A stretch of 64,000 nucleotides of DNA from Dendronephthya gigantea (GCF_004324835.1 NW_021163010.1:5518001-5582000); one strand, 5' to 3'. Counted from the first letter of the stretch, positions 24,860 to 36,698 are shown. The notes: a model not told the origin generated them from the letters alone. Numbers and translations are program-made.

Positions 24860-26119
24860 ATGGCCTTTACGTATCGTGTGCTGTTAAAACCTAGTGATAT
24901 TTGCTTTAAACAGAAGCTACTGCCTTCTTCATTCGATGACGGAATTCCTCTGCGAGAAACGCTGCAGCAACTTGCAAACGAAGAAGTTCTAATCGAAGAC
25001 CTGCCAAGCATTGATGTTGTTTGGTGTCACAAACAATGGGTTTGGTACACGCTAAACAACCGCAGATTGTGGGTATTTCGCGAGCTAGAAAAGCTCAAAA
25101 AGTGTCGGTATATTGCGACGAGACGTGTCGAAAACATCGAGCATGTGACTGACTTTCCTTTATACGGTTCTGCAGAGTTGATTGGCGAGAGCAATATTGT
25201 TGAGTGGGACGAAGATGGCTGCAGAATAACCCTTTTCAATAGCGGTGCGAAAAAAGATGCAAGCTCTAAAGTTAAAACTGCCGACGACAAGCTAAAGAAG
25301 GAGGCTCAAAATGGTACAATACGGCGGGATTGGCGGGAGCTCACTCCGTTGTCCGTAACAGTGCGTTGGAAAGAACCGACCAAAAGCGGCGATGACGAGC
25401 AAAGAGTTGTCACGCCTGACCCAGGTGTGAAGTCAGATAAACAAGCTGTTCCTGAAAAAGGTACCCAATGTAATGAAAGTCCAAGAGAGCGTAAAGATTC
25501 TGGCTATTCTGGCTCATCAAGTGGTCGTACTTCGCCTAAGACTATTACTATCAGCGATGACGAGACAGAATACGAAACTGTATTCAGCGAGACAGAATTT
25601 TCCCAGACCCAGGAGAGAAAATCCAGCAGCCGTTTCAGTAGGTTCCGACGTGATCGGACTTCGTTTCCGTCAAAAGATTCTTCTCCTTCAAGCAAGAAAG
25701 CCTCTCCATTGCGTTCGGCAAATTCTCGCCGCTTTTCTCCACCACGTTCAAGTAGAACTCGGACCTCTCCAGCAAACTGTCGTTTGGGAAGAACCAGATG
25801 TAGACGACGTGAAAGAGTGTGTCGTCCGCCAGCCAGAGATGCTTTGAGAGCATTGATGTCCCGTCGCAGAGGACGGCACGACGAATTGATGTTCTTATTA
25901 CATCACGGAGGAAAGTCGAGATTGGAGCAACTTGCAATGAAGACCGAGCTGATGAATACCTGTGGCTTTTGCTTCAAAAGTTTCAAAGCTGGAGTTAGTC
26001 TCTCGCAGCACATTGAAGAGCTCAAACATTGGGCATGTACTCGTTGTGGAAAGTATTTTGAGAGCTATACTGCACTGGGACAGCATAAATTGGCTCTTGA
26101 TCATTGTAACGTTTATTAA
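24860..26119 (+). CDS. Single-exon C2H2 zinc-finger protein with ParB-like N-terminus
   Basis: An intronless 419-residue protein between intron-rich neighbours; I do not recognise a named gene. The ATG at 24860 has a good context (cacgATGg) and is preferred over an in-frame ATG at 24797. The N-terminal ~120 residues contain LPSIDVVWCHKQWVWYTLNN, then RRLWVFRELEKLKKCRYI. An Asn-Arg-Arg-Leu segment followed by a helix is reminiscent of ParB/sulfiredoxin-fold proteins, but this is inference. The middle (about 190-330) is Ser/Thr/Arg-rich, low complexity and probably disordered and nuclear. The C-terminus has two C2H2 fingers: CGFC-x12-H-x5-H and CTRC-x12-H-x5-H. Intron absence suggests a retrogene or a lineage-expanded family. 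The intact frame and sensible composition support a working gene. Confidence 0.8.
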   Translation: MAFTYRVLLKPSDICFKQKLLPSSFDDGIPLRETLQQLANEEVLIEDLPSIDVVWCHKQWVWYTLNNRRLWVFRELEKLKKCRYIATRRVENIEHVTDFPLYGSAELIGESNIVEWDEDGCRITLFNSGAKKDASSKVKTADDKLKKEAQNGTIRRDWRELTPLSVTVRWKEPTKSGDDEQRVVTPDPGVKSDKQAVPEKGTQCNESPRERKDSGYSGSSSGRTSPKTITISDDETEYETVFSETEFSQTQERKSSSRFSRFRRDRTSFPSKDSSPSSKKASPLRSANSRRFSPPRSSRTRTSPANCRLGRTRCRRRERVCRPPARDALRALMSRRRGRHDELMFLLHHGGKSRLEQLAMKTELMNTCGFCFKSFKAGVSLSQHIEELKHWACTRCGKYFESYTALGQHKLALDHCNVY

Positions 26120-26618
26120 AGTGAAACAAGTCGCTAATCCTTCACTGGCTTGATGTTGCAAGTCTTTGGAATGTTTTTATGTTCTGCCACAATTTAAAAT
26201 GACGGCGTTGTTGTTTTGTTGAATTGTACCGTTTGTACAAAGTACGAACTGTATAAAATGTACATTCGAAAACAGTATGATACTACCTGAAAGTATTTGG
26301 AATGTTATGTGCTGCCAAAATTGTAAAATGGACGGCTTTGTTCTGTTTAATTATTCGGGGCGAGATCCGGAGTACGGACTGTAAATTTACATTCCTTTGT
26401 AAAATGTAAATAATGTACTTTATAAAATGTTTTGTTTAGTTGTGAAATTAATATCTTGAGTGAGCTTTCCGGTGTTATTCGATCTTTTAAGGGCTCAAGA
26501 CGTCTGATCATGCTAAAGTTTTGCGCACGCTTTATTGCGGGATGCTAAACCGGGGGGGTACTTGTATTGTTGCTGTGGTGTTCGCGGGAAATTTAAAATA
26601 TACTAACCAAAAACAAAC
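26120..26618. other. Gap between zinc-finger gene and SPO16
   Basis: About 500 bases with no gene. It contains two diverged copies of a short block (GGAATGTTTTATGTTCTGCC near 26168; GGAATGTTATGTGCTGCCAA near 26299), each followed by ACGGCG/ACGGCT..TTGTT and a CGGACTGTA or CGAACTGTA-like stretch. This is a local direct duplication in the 3' UTR of the upstream gene. Confidence 0.5.
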
Positions 26619-28502
26619 ATGCAGGAAAGTTCCGTTTGTATCGATGAAAAATGGCCAGTTATTATACATTCATCTCTTCAGACTACTGAACTCTTCTCCC
26701 AGTTGAAGGATATTCACAGAGTTCGCGGTATTTATATTTCTCTATCGCTAGCGATATGTTTTGTTTTGGGTTAAACGTGAAGCTCGAGATACTGATACAT
26801 TTTAGTTTTTTTATATTTTTCCATTTCTTTTAGTTTCAGAAAACATAATTGAAAACTCTGTGATTTTTCCAAAGTCTGCAGTTGCCTTTCTGATATTTGA
26901 CATTCGTGATATCGAATCACAAAACGATCAGTCTGGTGCATTGGACGGGAAAATGGTCGAAAGGTACATTTAAACCGCCACTGTTTTCAGGCTTGTGGAT
27001 GCACTTGAAGCACTTCTCAGTTTCTGATCACGCATGAGTTTCCTAGTGTCCACCCACGATATGGTCACTGAAACCTATCTATTTTAGAGTTTCAAAGTTT
27101 GGTCAAGTTCATAGAAATGGTTTCATTTTAACAACATCTGCTTCGATAGACGAAAAACACCTCGCCATATTATCAACATTGCAAGAAAGGTATGCATAGT
27201 TAAACTTTTCAGGTACTATAACAAGAAGCCGGATAGATACTTTCTGAAAGCTTAGGCGTAGGGATGAAAAGGAATGAAGATTTTTTTTTGACAAATGGTC
27301 CCAACCTTTTCCCATATTGTCTAAATAATTTTTTTCAAAGTTTTCATATTACTCATGTCTGGGGTATATGTGTTCACATATAGAATATAGGTGTCACTCC
27401 ACCCCATCAATTTTTCTTACTAATATTTCTGTAATATTTGCCATTTTATTACTTAGGTTTTTTACTTTTTCTTTAACCTACTACCCTGCTCACAACTTCA
27501 AAGAATGCGTGTCGTTTATGCTGAATATTGCGAAGGTAAGCTTGAAATAAATTGACCTGAGTCCATCCATACAGGGTCGTAATTAGACTGCTTAATTGCG
27601 GGGGGGGTCATATTGGTATATTCCTGCTTTCCAAAGAAATCAGTCAGGCGTATTAAAGGCGAATATACGAATATGCGCCATCAGTGATATGCACCCCCCA
27701 AATTAAACTTCTAGCTACGGCCCTGATTCCACAGTCCAAGTTAGGCTTCAAGAGCGTAGCTAAATAAAGGACCTTACGGCCTTATTCACAACCAGAATGC
27801 TTTGCTTGTAGTATGATTAGTCATAATTATGGCAAAGCACAATGGTCTTAACAGTTAAGAGTAGTAGACCCATTAGAAAAAAAAACATACGAGCCCCTGC
27901 TCCATACGAAATAAGCCCCCCAGTTCTTTTTCTACACTCTTGCTAATACATTTCCAGGTAACTTCCAAACCAACGTCAACGTTGCTAAAAACCAGATTGG
28001 GTAATCTTGCTTCGTCTTCTTCGTCTGAAGAAGTTGTTCTCAACATTCTTTCAGCAATTGGGCTCAACTGTCACGGTATCCTTTTATTTGATTGGGGATT
28101 TTTTTCTAGAAAATCTTATCAGAATAGCTTTTAGTTAAGTCGGTTCATCTGTCTAGACACACTTGCGTGGGTGAAAGGATAGTTTGTGTGGACTGTGGGT
28201 AGTGATATTTTGTGTGATATCAAGAATTGGTCTCTCTCGTTTATCCAATAGGTACTGTGTTGTCGATCGTTAGTACTATTACAGAGTGAAAATGTCACTG
28301 TCAGTTATAAAACTGGCTCGTACATAGATGAATTGTAATCCTTAATTTCTTTATAATAGATTGCTTTGTTCTTCATCAAGGTTGCCAAAGCCTTTCGAAT
28401 GTCGCTCGTGCTTCTATAGAACAACTAATGGACTGTAGTTTGGATCAGGAGACAGCCAGGAAAGTGTATAATTTTTTTCATAATAATGAATTGCCTATTT
28501 GA
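26619..28502 (+). CDS. SPO16: SPO16 homologue, meiotic crossover factor
   Basis: Homologue of vertebrate SPO16 (C1orf146), which pairs with SHOC1/Zip2 as an XPF-ERCC1-like complex that promotes crossovers and synapsis in meiotic prophase. Six exons encode 226 residues: 26619-26727, 26834-26963, 27088-27189, 27457-27535, 27958-28075, 28360-28502. Matching landmarks in order are VIIHSSLQ (human IIISSSLK), an HRVRVSENIIENSVIFP region (human HKVRYSDSVENGSIIFS), AVAFLIFD (human GVAFLLMD), FILTTSA and MLNIAKVTSKP (human MCTIAKTTSKP). The C-terminal ~50 residues (SLSNVARASIEQLMD, then SLDQETARKVYNFF) look like a helix-hairpin-helix repeat, as at the end of XPF/ERCC1 proteins. Identification rests on collinear motifs. 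The protein lacks nuclease residues, as expected for the ERCC1-like partner. It is convergent with ACBD5. Confidence 0.85.
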
Positions 28503-29204
28503 GCTTTCACGCAAATATACGTTGGCATGTTTAGGATCTTATGGCTAATTTAAAGTATCAATGTTGTTTAATTTAAACTGCAACCCACTTCAATCATTAT
28601 AGCTACAAATTTATTTAGAAGTTATAATCATAGTCGTTGTGTATGGTATCTCATTGTGATCAACTACACTAGGTGTAATTCAATTAGTTTTTATAAGAAA
28701 ATATTTATGGCCCAAAACATACAATGGTCAAAAATGGTTGGTAGACGTAATACTTGTACATGTCTACTCAACAATGTGAGGCAGACAATGGTACACATTC
28801 TAAACAAATAAGTTCCTTTTTTATTTTTGTCTGGGATAGACGGCTCTGAAAAGTCCCAGGCTTTTCGACCAGAGCTGGCATGTAACAAATGCACCTTTCT
28901 TAAAACAATTGGCAGTGTATCATGAGACCGACTATTTTCCGGAACGATAATTTTGGTCGCGTCATCACGTCCCATAATGTATTTGTAACCTCATTATCAC
29001 CAACTCACAAGGCCAGTGGACTCTAGACCATCTCGACGAAGTCGCGGCCTCAATGTTATCTTTGTTTTGTCGAAAATCTGTAAAATAGAAAACCATTTGG
29101 TGAAAAACTATTCCACATGAAAGGGGACATATGTACACGATACGGCATAGAAAAAATAATAAGAGCCAATTAAGTAGATACAACTAGAATTGCAAAAATG
29201 AAAT
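28503..29204. other. Convergent 3' region between SPO16 and ACBD5
   Basis: No gene is seen. This 700-base tail-to-tail gap holds both 3' UTRs. An AATAAA hexamer on the minus strand at 28825-28820 suits ACBD5. No canonical AATAAA for SPO16 was noticed, so the two transcripts could overlap. Confidence 0.55.
28820..28825 (-). terminator. Candidate poly(A) signal of ACBD5
   Basis: TTTATT on the + strand, AATAAA on the minus strand, about 380 bases beyond the ACBD5 stop codon. Confidence 0.5.
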
Positions 29205-32200
29205 TTAGTGATTACGTAAATCAAATATACGGTACCTTCGTCGCAAAAACTTGAAGAGGAAATTGACAATAAAAGGCCAAAGAATAAGAAATAAAAAGGT
29301 CTTGGAAGGTCTGTAGTTTTCGAACCACGACTAAAAGAAAAACGATTTCATCTGCTCTCTTAAAACAGAACAATAAGAATGCATAATACGTGTATGTTGG
29401 CAGGATAGCAAGAATAATAGTAAATATGAACACAACAAAATATCAAATATTTAGCTGGGTTTTTATACCTCACAGGCGAACATTATATATGTAGAAGCAT
29501 ACGATTCACTTACGATACTTTGACTTTGTTGCAACGATGTTTCTAGCCTCTTAAGCCTGTCTAAAATCTTTTTCATATTATCCTGTATTTCTATCAGAAG
29601 ATCTGCAATCCTATCGATGGCCACATCGTCTCTCTCGCTACTTGAATTGTGATCAGATCGGCCAGGGCTTTCATCGCTGTCACTCTCTTGACTTCGTCGT
29701 CGATATCTTTGACCATATCTAGTAGATCTTTCCGAATATTGAGCTGCAAAAGGATATATCAAAGAGTGCTTACTAGAAGAAAAAGACGCTAACTGTGTTT
29801 TTATAATTTTGGTGTCTCGAAGAAATGAACTACTAACATTACCAGAGTTGCAAAAAGAGTTCAACCTTCCTCCGGTAGGATTTCAAGTTTTGAAAACTTT
29901 CCTCAAAATTACGTTACGACACTGAGTCAAATGGCAGCCAGCATAACGAAATATTTGGTTTTTTGGTACATGCATGTGATCAATTAGAGTGTTCAACTTT
30001 GAACCTTCCTCACAAACTTCATTCAAAGCAAACCTTCCTCCGGGTGTCACCCGCGTACCCGCAGCTTTTTTGCAACTCTGAACATTACATCTTACATGAA
30101 TATAAGCGCAAGTCATTAGGTACCATAAACTAAAATAACATAGATTTTCGCTAAAAATATTTTGAATTAGTTTTTATGTGCCATGCTAACATGTTTTTCA
30201 TCGTAGCTGTTCCTACTTCCCTAAAGGAATTTCACTGTTGACGACACAAAAATTAACTACGTCTACAAGTATGGGTATATATGGCTCTCTGCAATGCAAT
30301 ACATGATAGGTCGCTTAAAATTGGACTACAGCCTACAGGTACGAGTACAATTCGTTAAGTTAAAGCATCCATAAAGCTATGAATAAAGCAATAAAGCTTT
30401 TTTTATAGCTGACTTTTTGTATAACATTTATTGCAAAATCGGGCAGTATAGATTGGAATGCGACTGCGAGATTTGTCGTTGATATTCCCGCAATGACAAA
30501 TTGATATTCCCGCAATGGTCAATAAATTTGTTCAAGTATGAAATCTAACAATGCAGATAAAACCCGTTAGATTGAGTACAAAATTGGAATGTTTGGTCAT
30601 GGAAAAATTTTAGCTCTGTATGCTTCGTAAATTTTACGTGAGATTTTTTTACGGCACAAAATACAAATTTATACAAAATTTCAATATATTTGCGACTACC
30701 ATTTCTTTGTGTATGTTTTCCGCCAGAACCAGTAGCTCTAGATGGCCCCTTACTATCCCCAGCACCGGAACCAGCTCCTACTTGGTTAGGCTGTACGACA
30801 CATTCCTTAACACCATGTTCTTTTGATGCCTTGTGATGAGTAATTGCTCCTTCAACCTCGGATGTATTGAGATCCTCAAAATGAACATGAACCATCTTAT
30901 CCGAATGTGGACTACTAGTTTCACCACTGCTACCACCATTCTTCCTCATGTCAAATTGTTCAAGAATTTCTACATCAGAAAAGCTAGAAAGGCATCTGTC
31001 ATTCAATGGTACTATATCCTCTGGAACAGACTCCAACATTGCTGAATTAGGCAACCTTACTTGGCCATTCTGCAGCACAAAACAATTTTCACAAGGTTCA
31101 GTAAATTTCTTAGTTTTGAGAAGAATATTTCAGTAATGAAGAAGACTGTTGGGTGGCTATAGTAAGCTGAGGTATTTACACCTAACCTGCTCTTCGAGTA
31201 ATTCTGGACCAAGAGAATCACAGAAGAGATCATCATCATCATCTTCTTCCTCTGTATCATCTTGCATATCCTTATTACCATTGCTCTCTTTGTTACTATC
31301 ACCCAAATCCCCATTTATGACAACATGGTCGTTACTTGAAGCACCATTTAGGTCTACAACATAAGAAACATACCAGTACATGTGCATTGTTCTTTGTTTG
31401 TTTGGTCTTTAGTCTAATTTGACTCTAAAAGGTACCTCGAACTAAAATTTCTTTTAAACTAAAATTTATTTGTTCCACATTTAATTTATCATCCCCACTG
31501 CTACTTGCATTCCATGTGTCAAAAAAGAAATGTGTACAAGTCATACCATTTTTCCTAGGTATAAATCCATTCATGTCCCCATTACTTAGCGATGATCCTG
31601 TTGTCCCAGTATTTTCAATGTCATTTGATTGTCCATTGCAAACAGTCTCAGAAATGTTATGTATTTTACTTGCATGACTTGTGTTAAGTTTATGGTTGTC
31701 ACCTATTTCTCTTAACGGAAGAGCATGTCCATTCATTTTGATAACTGGTGTACGGTCTTGCTTTTTGTGAAATATGTTAAATATTGGTGGTGACTTTTCT
31801 CCCTTTGCATACGCTACTTTATAAAATGGCTCCAGAGCAGTGATGAATTGTGAAGCTTGGTCTGTCTCCGGCATATTTCGAATGACCTATATGTGATCAA
31901 ATGTTCTGCTCAGTGATTGATCTGCTCATTTTAGTATTTGACATGGCAATTTATATGGATGGCTGAAGTTAAAACCCTCTCATAAATATGTACCTCTTTA
32001 AGTTCATAAACATAACTTTCCATAGCTTCTTTTTTGCTTGTATCACCAAGTTTTGACCAAGCCTCCCTACATAAGGAGCATCAAAACTCCTATTGGATTA
32101 TACTTTACATACTAGGTGCATTGGAATCATGAGAAAGCCACATGAAGTGCACAAATAAGCACAATGGAAGCAAATATTTCCAACAAAACAGAACATACCA

Positions 32201-32947
32201 CTTAGCCTTTTTAATTACATCCCAAAAGGAGGGTTTTGTTTCATTGCAAGGACCTTCTTTTGCTTGTTTATAATATCCATAAAACTATAAAAAGTACACA
32301 ACATATTACAACTTTCCCCCAATCTACTTGCATTTAAGCATTTTTTTTCAGAGACATTGTTATCTAAGTATCTTTTTTAAACATCATGGCTAGATCAGGT
32401 ATATAATAATTGGGAAAATCTATGAAAAAATGGATTGGATTGAGGGTTACATGGTCAAAAAGAGATCTCCATACAACAGTATCCAAGAATTATAATTTGA
32501 AAAAACATGAAAGGTATATTGTTTGCCTAGTCACACTCACACAACATATCTTTGTTGAGAGCTAGCCAGAGAGGGGGAACAAAGTTCATCGCTGATTACA
32601 TATTATTACTTTAGATGTAATTAAAATACACGATTTTATCAAAGCGACAGCCTTCTGCGCAAATTAACATATCTACACATAACTACACAGGGTCATGAGA
32701 TCTAGACAAATATAATGCTGACAATAAAATTGAAGGAGGCAAAACTAAAAACATCTTACTTTTAACATCATCTCGTGAGACGGTTGGAAAGAGCCTACAA
32801 TATTAACGAAAGAATAGCATAAAATCGATTTCAAAATTCACAGTAGAATAATATTTTATTCATAGACGATTTAAAAAACGTACCAGATTTTGGTAATGCT
32901 CGAATAACATCGACCGCGGCCTCGAATTTTCTCTGCGAACTCTCCAT
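29205..32947 (-). CDS. ACBD5: Acyl-CoA-binding domain protein 5 (peroxisome-ER tether)
   Basis: ACBD5 binds very-long-chain acyl-CoA and, through a FFAT motif that binds VAP proteins, ties peroxisomes to the ER. Nine exons on the minus strand encode 533 residues (human 534): 32947-32884, 32794-32760, 32284-32199, 32066-31994, 31886-31436, 31353-31187, 31069-30700, 29743-29514, 29330-29205. The ACB domain covers about residues 1-95, with FEAAVDVIRALPKSG, FYGYYKQAKEGPCN and WEAWSKLGDTS. An acidic run leads into LFCDSLGPE in exon 6, equivalent to the human FFAT core VYCDSMEQ. HFFFDTWN in exon 5 is a second FFAT-like stretch. A Leu-rich coiled coil (about 460-492) precedes the C-terminal tail anchor TFLFLILWPFIVNFLFKFL and RRR, as in the human protein. 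The start ATG gives MESSQRKFEAAVDV at the usual place. Exon 9 reads to its own stop at 29207-29205; an alternative donor inside it would alter only the last residues. Confidence 0.95.
29837..30090. repeat. Inverted repeat in ACBD5 intron 7
   Basis: AACATTACCAGAGTTGCAAA at the left pairs with TTTGCAACTCTGAACATTAC at the right. Copies of AACCTTCCTCCGG occur near both inner ends. It is MITE-like in size and form, with no coding capacity; family unknown. Confidence 0.45.
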
Positions 32948-34248
32948 CGTTTTGCAACCATTTGTTTTGAAAAAAATTGAAAGAAAGAACTAACCTGCAA
33001 GCAGGCGTTACATAGATCTGTGATCTCTGTTTCTCCCCCCGGATATTTTACTGGTAATAAAATTGCTTGCATTATGTTGAGGTTTTATGCAGGGGGTGAG
33101 GGCATATATCAATATGGCTTTTCTTGTCTTTTACCCCCGGGAAGTATTACGTTTAGAATATCTTCCAGGGGGTATATTTCCTTAGGTCTTTAACCGGAAA
33201 TTAGAAAATATTATATATGGTAAGATACGTATATCATTCAATCCACTCACGCGGAGAAACTAGAGAATAACTTCGCTTTATAAATCCTCGTGTTCGAGTC
33301 ACGCCAGAAATTCAGTATAAGGAAAAGGTTCTCCTGTTCTTGAAAAAGGTATATTCATATTTTCTATACATGAATCTGTGTTTTCTAACGTGGTATTCAA
33401 GGGTAGTTTAGTGTGTATATAACTGAAAAATATATCACAGTTTCGAAGAATAAACAACATAAGTTTTACTTTAGTGGTACTAGTACATAATCATGTGTAC
33501 TGATCATGTTTGTACTGGTAATTTTAGTACGATTATTGTCTTCTCTATCCTGTATAGAAGCGTGAGACTTTTCTTAATTTTACGAACGAGGATTATCTTT
33601 GTTTCTCGGTTAAAAAAATTTCCATTTTAATAAAGACGTGATGGGTTTGGCCCGTGTAGGATCAACAATGACTTCACAAAACTCATAATTTTCGCCACAC
33701 AAGGATAAATTTGTGGTCTGATAATATACACGTATTAAGGCATTGAAATTTAGGGTCTATTAACGTCAAGGTCGAGTGTTTTCTGTCGATGATATGTTTC
33801 TGACATGTCACAGTCTTCCCGACGATTTGTCGCTACGTCAAATGTGTTTTCACTTGCAACTAGAGATCTGTTTGTATTTCATTCAGCTGATGTGACAAGT
33901 TTGCTGATTGTGAAATTAAATTTGCTTTTTAAATTTGCGAAAAATCGTACGTTAAATATTAGTCCTTTCAATAATTGTATGCCAATGTATGCAGGTATAT
34001 GTTGCTACAATATGCGAATGTAACAGTTGTTGAGACCTTACTTAATAACAATGCATAAAAAAATGTTTTCATCTGATCTCAAGGTCTGACTACTACTACC
34101 TTCTGTTGGAAGGGTTTTTCCTACTGTCAATCAATCCATAACTTACAATCCACCACATCATGAAAAATTTTCTTAGAAAAAGATGCATTAGAACCTGCTG
34201 AAAATTTTGGTTACAGCCCTAGACTTATTCCATTGCCACTCATACTTA

Positions 34249-34572
34249 GGGTCTCCACAGACTAGGGATTTAGTTGTCAACAACTATTTGTGATCGACAA
34301 CTAAAGGTTATTGACAACTAAAATCATAGTCTGTCACGCATGTTTTCCGCAACTAAACTCTAAATTATTAGTTGTCACGAAAGCCTCGTTTTTTGGCATT
34401 TTTCTAGTGTGTGAAAACTTTTGTTTTAGTTGTCGACTACTTTTAATCTCAGTGCTATTTCGCTTTGCAAAATCAGTATTTGAGGGCCAGTGGGTGGAAT
34501 CCTTTATCGGACTTATTTAGTTGTGGATCACAAATAATTGTCGACAACTAAATCCATACTCTGTGGAGGCCC
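34249..34572. mobile_element. MITE with TTA target duplication
   Basis: A 324-bp element with inverted arms of about 60 bases starting GGG(T/C)CTCCACAGA and containing ATTTAGTTGTC and ATTTGTGATC. It is flanked by TTA at 34246-34248 and 34573-34575. A 3-bp TWA duplication is typical of PIF/Harbinger elements, so it is probably a non-autonomous member of that superfamily. Further TAGTTGTC-type units recur inside. Confidence 0.8.
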
Positions 34573-35865
34573 TTACTTTAAACGTTGGTTTATTGCATGA
34601 ACATCCAACATATCTTTGTGATGCATATGTATCTTAGGTGCCTGAAGAAATTTCTGCTGGGGCATAAAATCAAAGATCAGCTTCTTTGCTTTAAATCAGA
34701 TTCAGACCTGCTTACACCTAGATATAGAAATAGTGTCAAAACTGTTGCCGAATAGCTTGTTAATTTGCAAGCATAGCTTCATTTGCCACATAAGAATGGA
34801 ACGCAGTTGGCAAGCAGGTTTGTTTACCGTTTGAGTGACATAAATCTTCTTTGACACTTACTTTGTCACAATGGAATTGTTATTTAAAGTAGTGGTTATT
34901 TTTATTACTGTAATTATCTGAGTACTTCAATCATTTGCTTAATTTGTCAAAACCTTGCCCAAGTTCCTTGTTTGTTTGCTTGCTTGTTAACAATTGGTTA
35001 ATCTAAGCCATGGGTTGATTCAAAAGCCAGTTTATGTAAACATATATAGAGTGTTTGGATGGCAACCATTCAATATTTTCAAGATGCAGATAATTTTGCT
35101 TGTTGAAAAAAGATGCATGACTAAGTTTTACCTCCTTGCCCAGAAAAACTTTTTTTATTATTATTTTTCCCATACACAAAAAATAATTGCTCAACATATG
35201 TAACTTAACTTTAAACACAGATGCAAATTGTTAATAAAAAAGTTTTAGTATTGTTAAAAAAGCACCGTAATGACTTTGCATAGTAAAATCAAGTTATATG
35301 AAAGCTGACATATGTGAGAATAGAAACTTGCATATTAATTGAACTCTATGATATATAAATCACTTGCCTTATAAGTGAACATAATTAACTTTTTACTGTA
35401 AGCCAAAAAGCAACATGAATTCTTTAAACTCTTGATGCCTATTGATCAGATCATGGGATCACCACACCCATGGAATGTTCATCCAAGAAACTGTATTCCA
35501 AATAAGTCCAATACATAACTTTTGTTACTGCCTAATAAGATTGATGAGGATTGCAGCATGGCCTAGATTGGATAAAATCTCAGTGCTTGTGAACAAGGAT
35601 ACTCTGTATTTATCACCAAGGTCCATGACCATGCCCTTTATTATGAAGGGTGTATGGGCAGCAAGGCAATTAGATAATGATTTATGAGAATACCACTCCC
35701 AAACCAAAAAGCATAATAATGAAAAGGTATCCTCTAAAGATAAAGGAGCACCTGTATAAATAACATCAACATTGTACCAAGATTTTCGTAATGATCATGT
35801 ACTGATGATGATCATGTTTCCTAATGATCATGTACATGTACTGTACTAGATCATTACGAAAAAAG

Positions 35866-36539
35866 CTATTGAAAGGAAGACTTGATTAAAAGACTCTTAG
35901 CGAGGCTTAGATAACGCGAAATCAAATTTTTGGGTTCATAATCAAGCGGAACAAATTGTATTGTAAACAATTCATGAGACTTGACTTCGTTAAAAAACTT
36001 CCGGCATGGCTGCCAAGAAATTTGTAACGAGTCTGGACAGGAAATCTCTCGCTTGATGTATTTGTCGTTTACAACAATTAGTTCGTTTACATGTATAAAA
36101 GTCTCCCTTGCCGAAACCTCCGCGAGCCTAAGAAAAGGCCATCCGAGCTTGTACAATAATTCTGCTTGAAATCGCATTTGCCTCGATGGTTTACAAAGTC
36201 AGGGTAAGAATGGTCACGCTTCCCCTGACTAGGAAACAAAGCTTTCAAATCTTTTCTCGCTTAGCTTCAACCATATAATGACCTCTCGTGAGACTCCCCC
36301 ATCGAATTTTTGTAATAACTTTGCAGTCAAATTACGAAGAAGATTCTCAGGAGCTCTGAGAGTCGTCAAGAGCAAGATTTGTTCTCCACCAAACATTTGA
36401 GTCTCTCAAATGGTGTGTCAGCAAAAGTGCTTTGATTAAGTGCCTTGAATTCAGGTTGAACGGAATATTGTTTCTTTGGAGAGAGAGATTTTTTCTTTAA
36501 GCGGCAACGAAATTTGTTGTTCTGTTAGTTCTGACATTC
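35866..36539 (-). pseudogene. Coding-like stretch of unknown origin, apparently broken
   Basis: On the minus strand, successive open stretches in different frames look protein-like in composition: one starting MSELTEQQISLPLKEK near 36537, one with ILLLTTLRAPENLLRNLTAK near 36350, and an intact-looking 103-residue frame 36177-35866 starting MRFQAELLYKLGWPFLRLAE. I recognise no family. It could be a decayed single-exon gene, a real gene with unseen introns, or an old mobile-element fragment. It sits just upstream of BZW and points away from it. Confidence that this was once coding is modest. Confidence 0.35.
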
Positions 36540-36698
36540 TGTGGGTCTGCAACACTGAAGATAATATTCAATTTGGAGACACTTGTAGTCGAAGCAAATT
36601 TGCGAATCTCTTTTTTACAACTTTCTCTCTTTTATAACTTGTTTAGAAGTATCTCTTTTTTAGAATTTCTTTTTTCTGCCTTGTATTTAGATAATTGT

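Larger units (their letters stand above)
32948..36698. other. Divergent intergenic region ACBD5-BZW
   Basis: A 3.7-kb head-to-head gap. It should hold both promoters: near 32950-33100 for ACBD5 and 36400-36690 for BZW. A pyrimidine-rich tract ending TTTAG at 36690, just before the BZW start codon, looks like a splice acceptor, so BZW probably has a non-coding first exon upstream. A MITE (34249-34572) and a decayed coding-like stretch (35866-36539) are listed separately. Nothing else is recognised. Confidence 0.6.

Noticed and set aside
25473-25937. Alternative frames within the zinc-finger gene on both strands
   Set aside because: They are shadows of the 419-residue frame, which has domains and a good start context.
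33240-33320. tRNA-like GTTCGAGTC box
   Set aside because: No matching A box or foldable cloverleaf was found around it.
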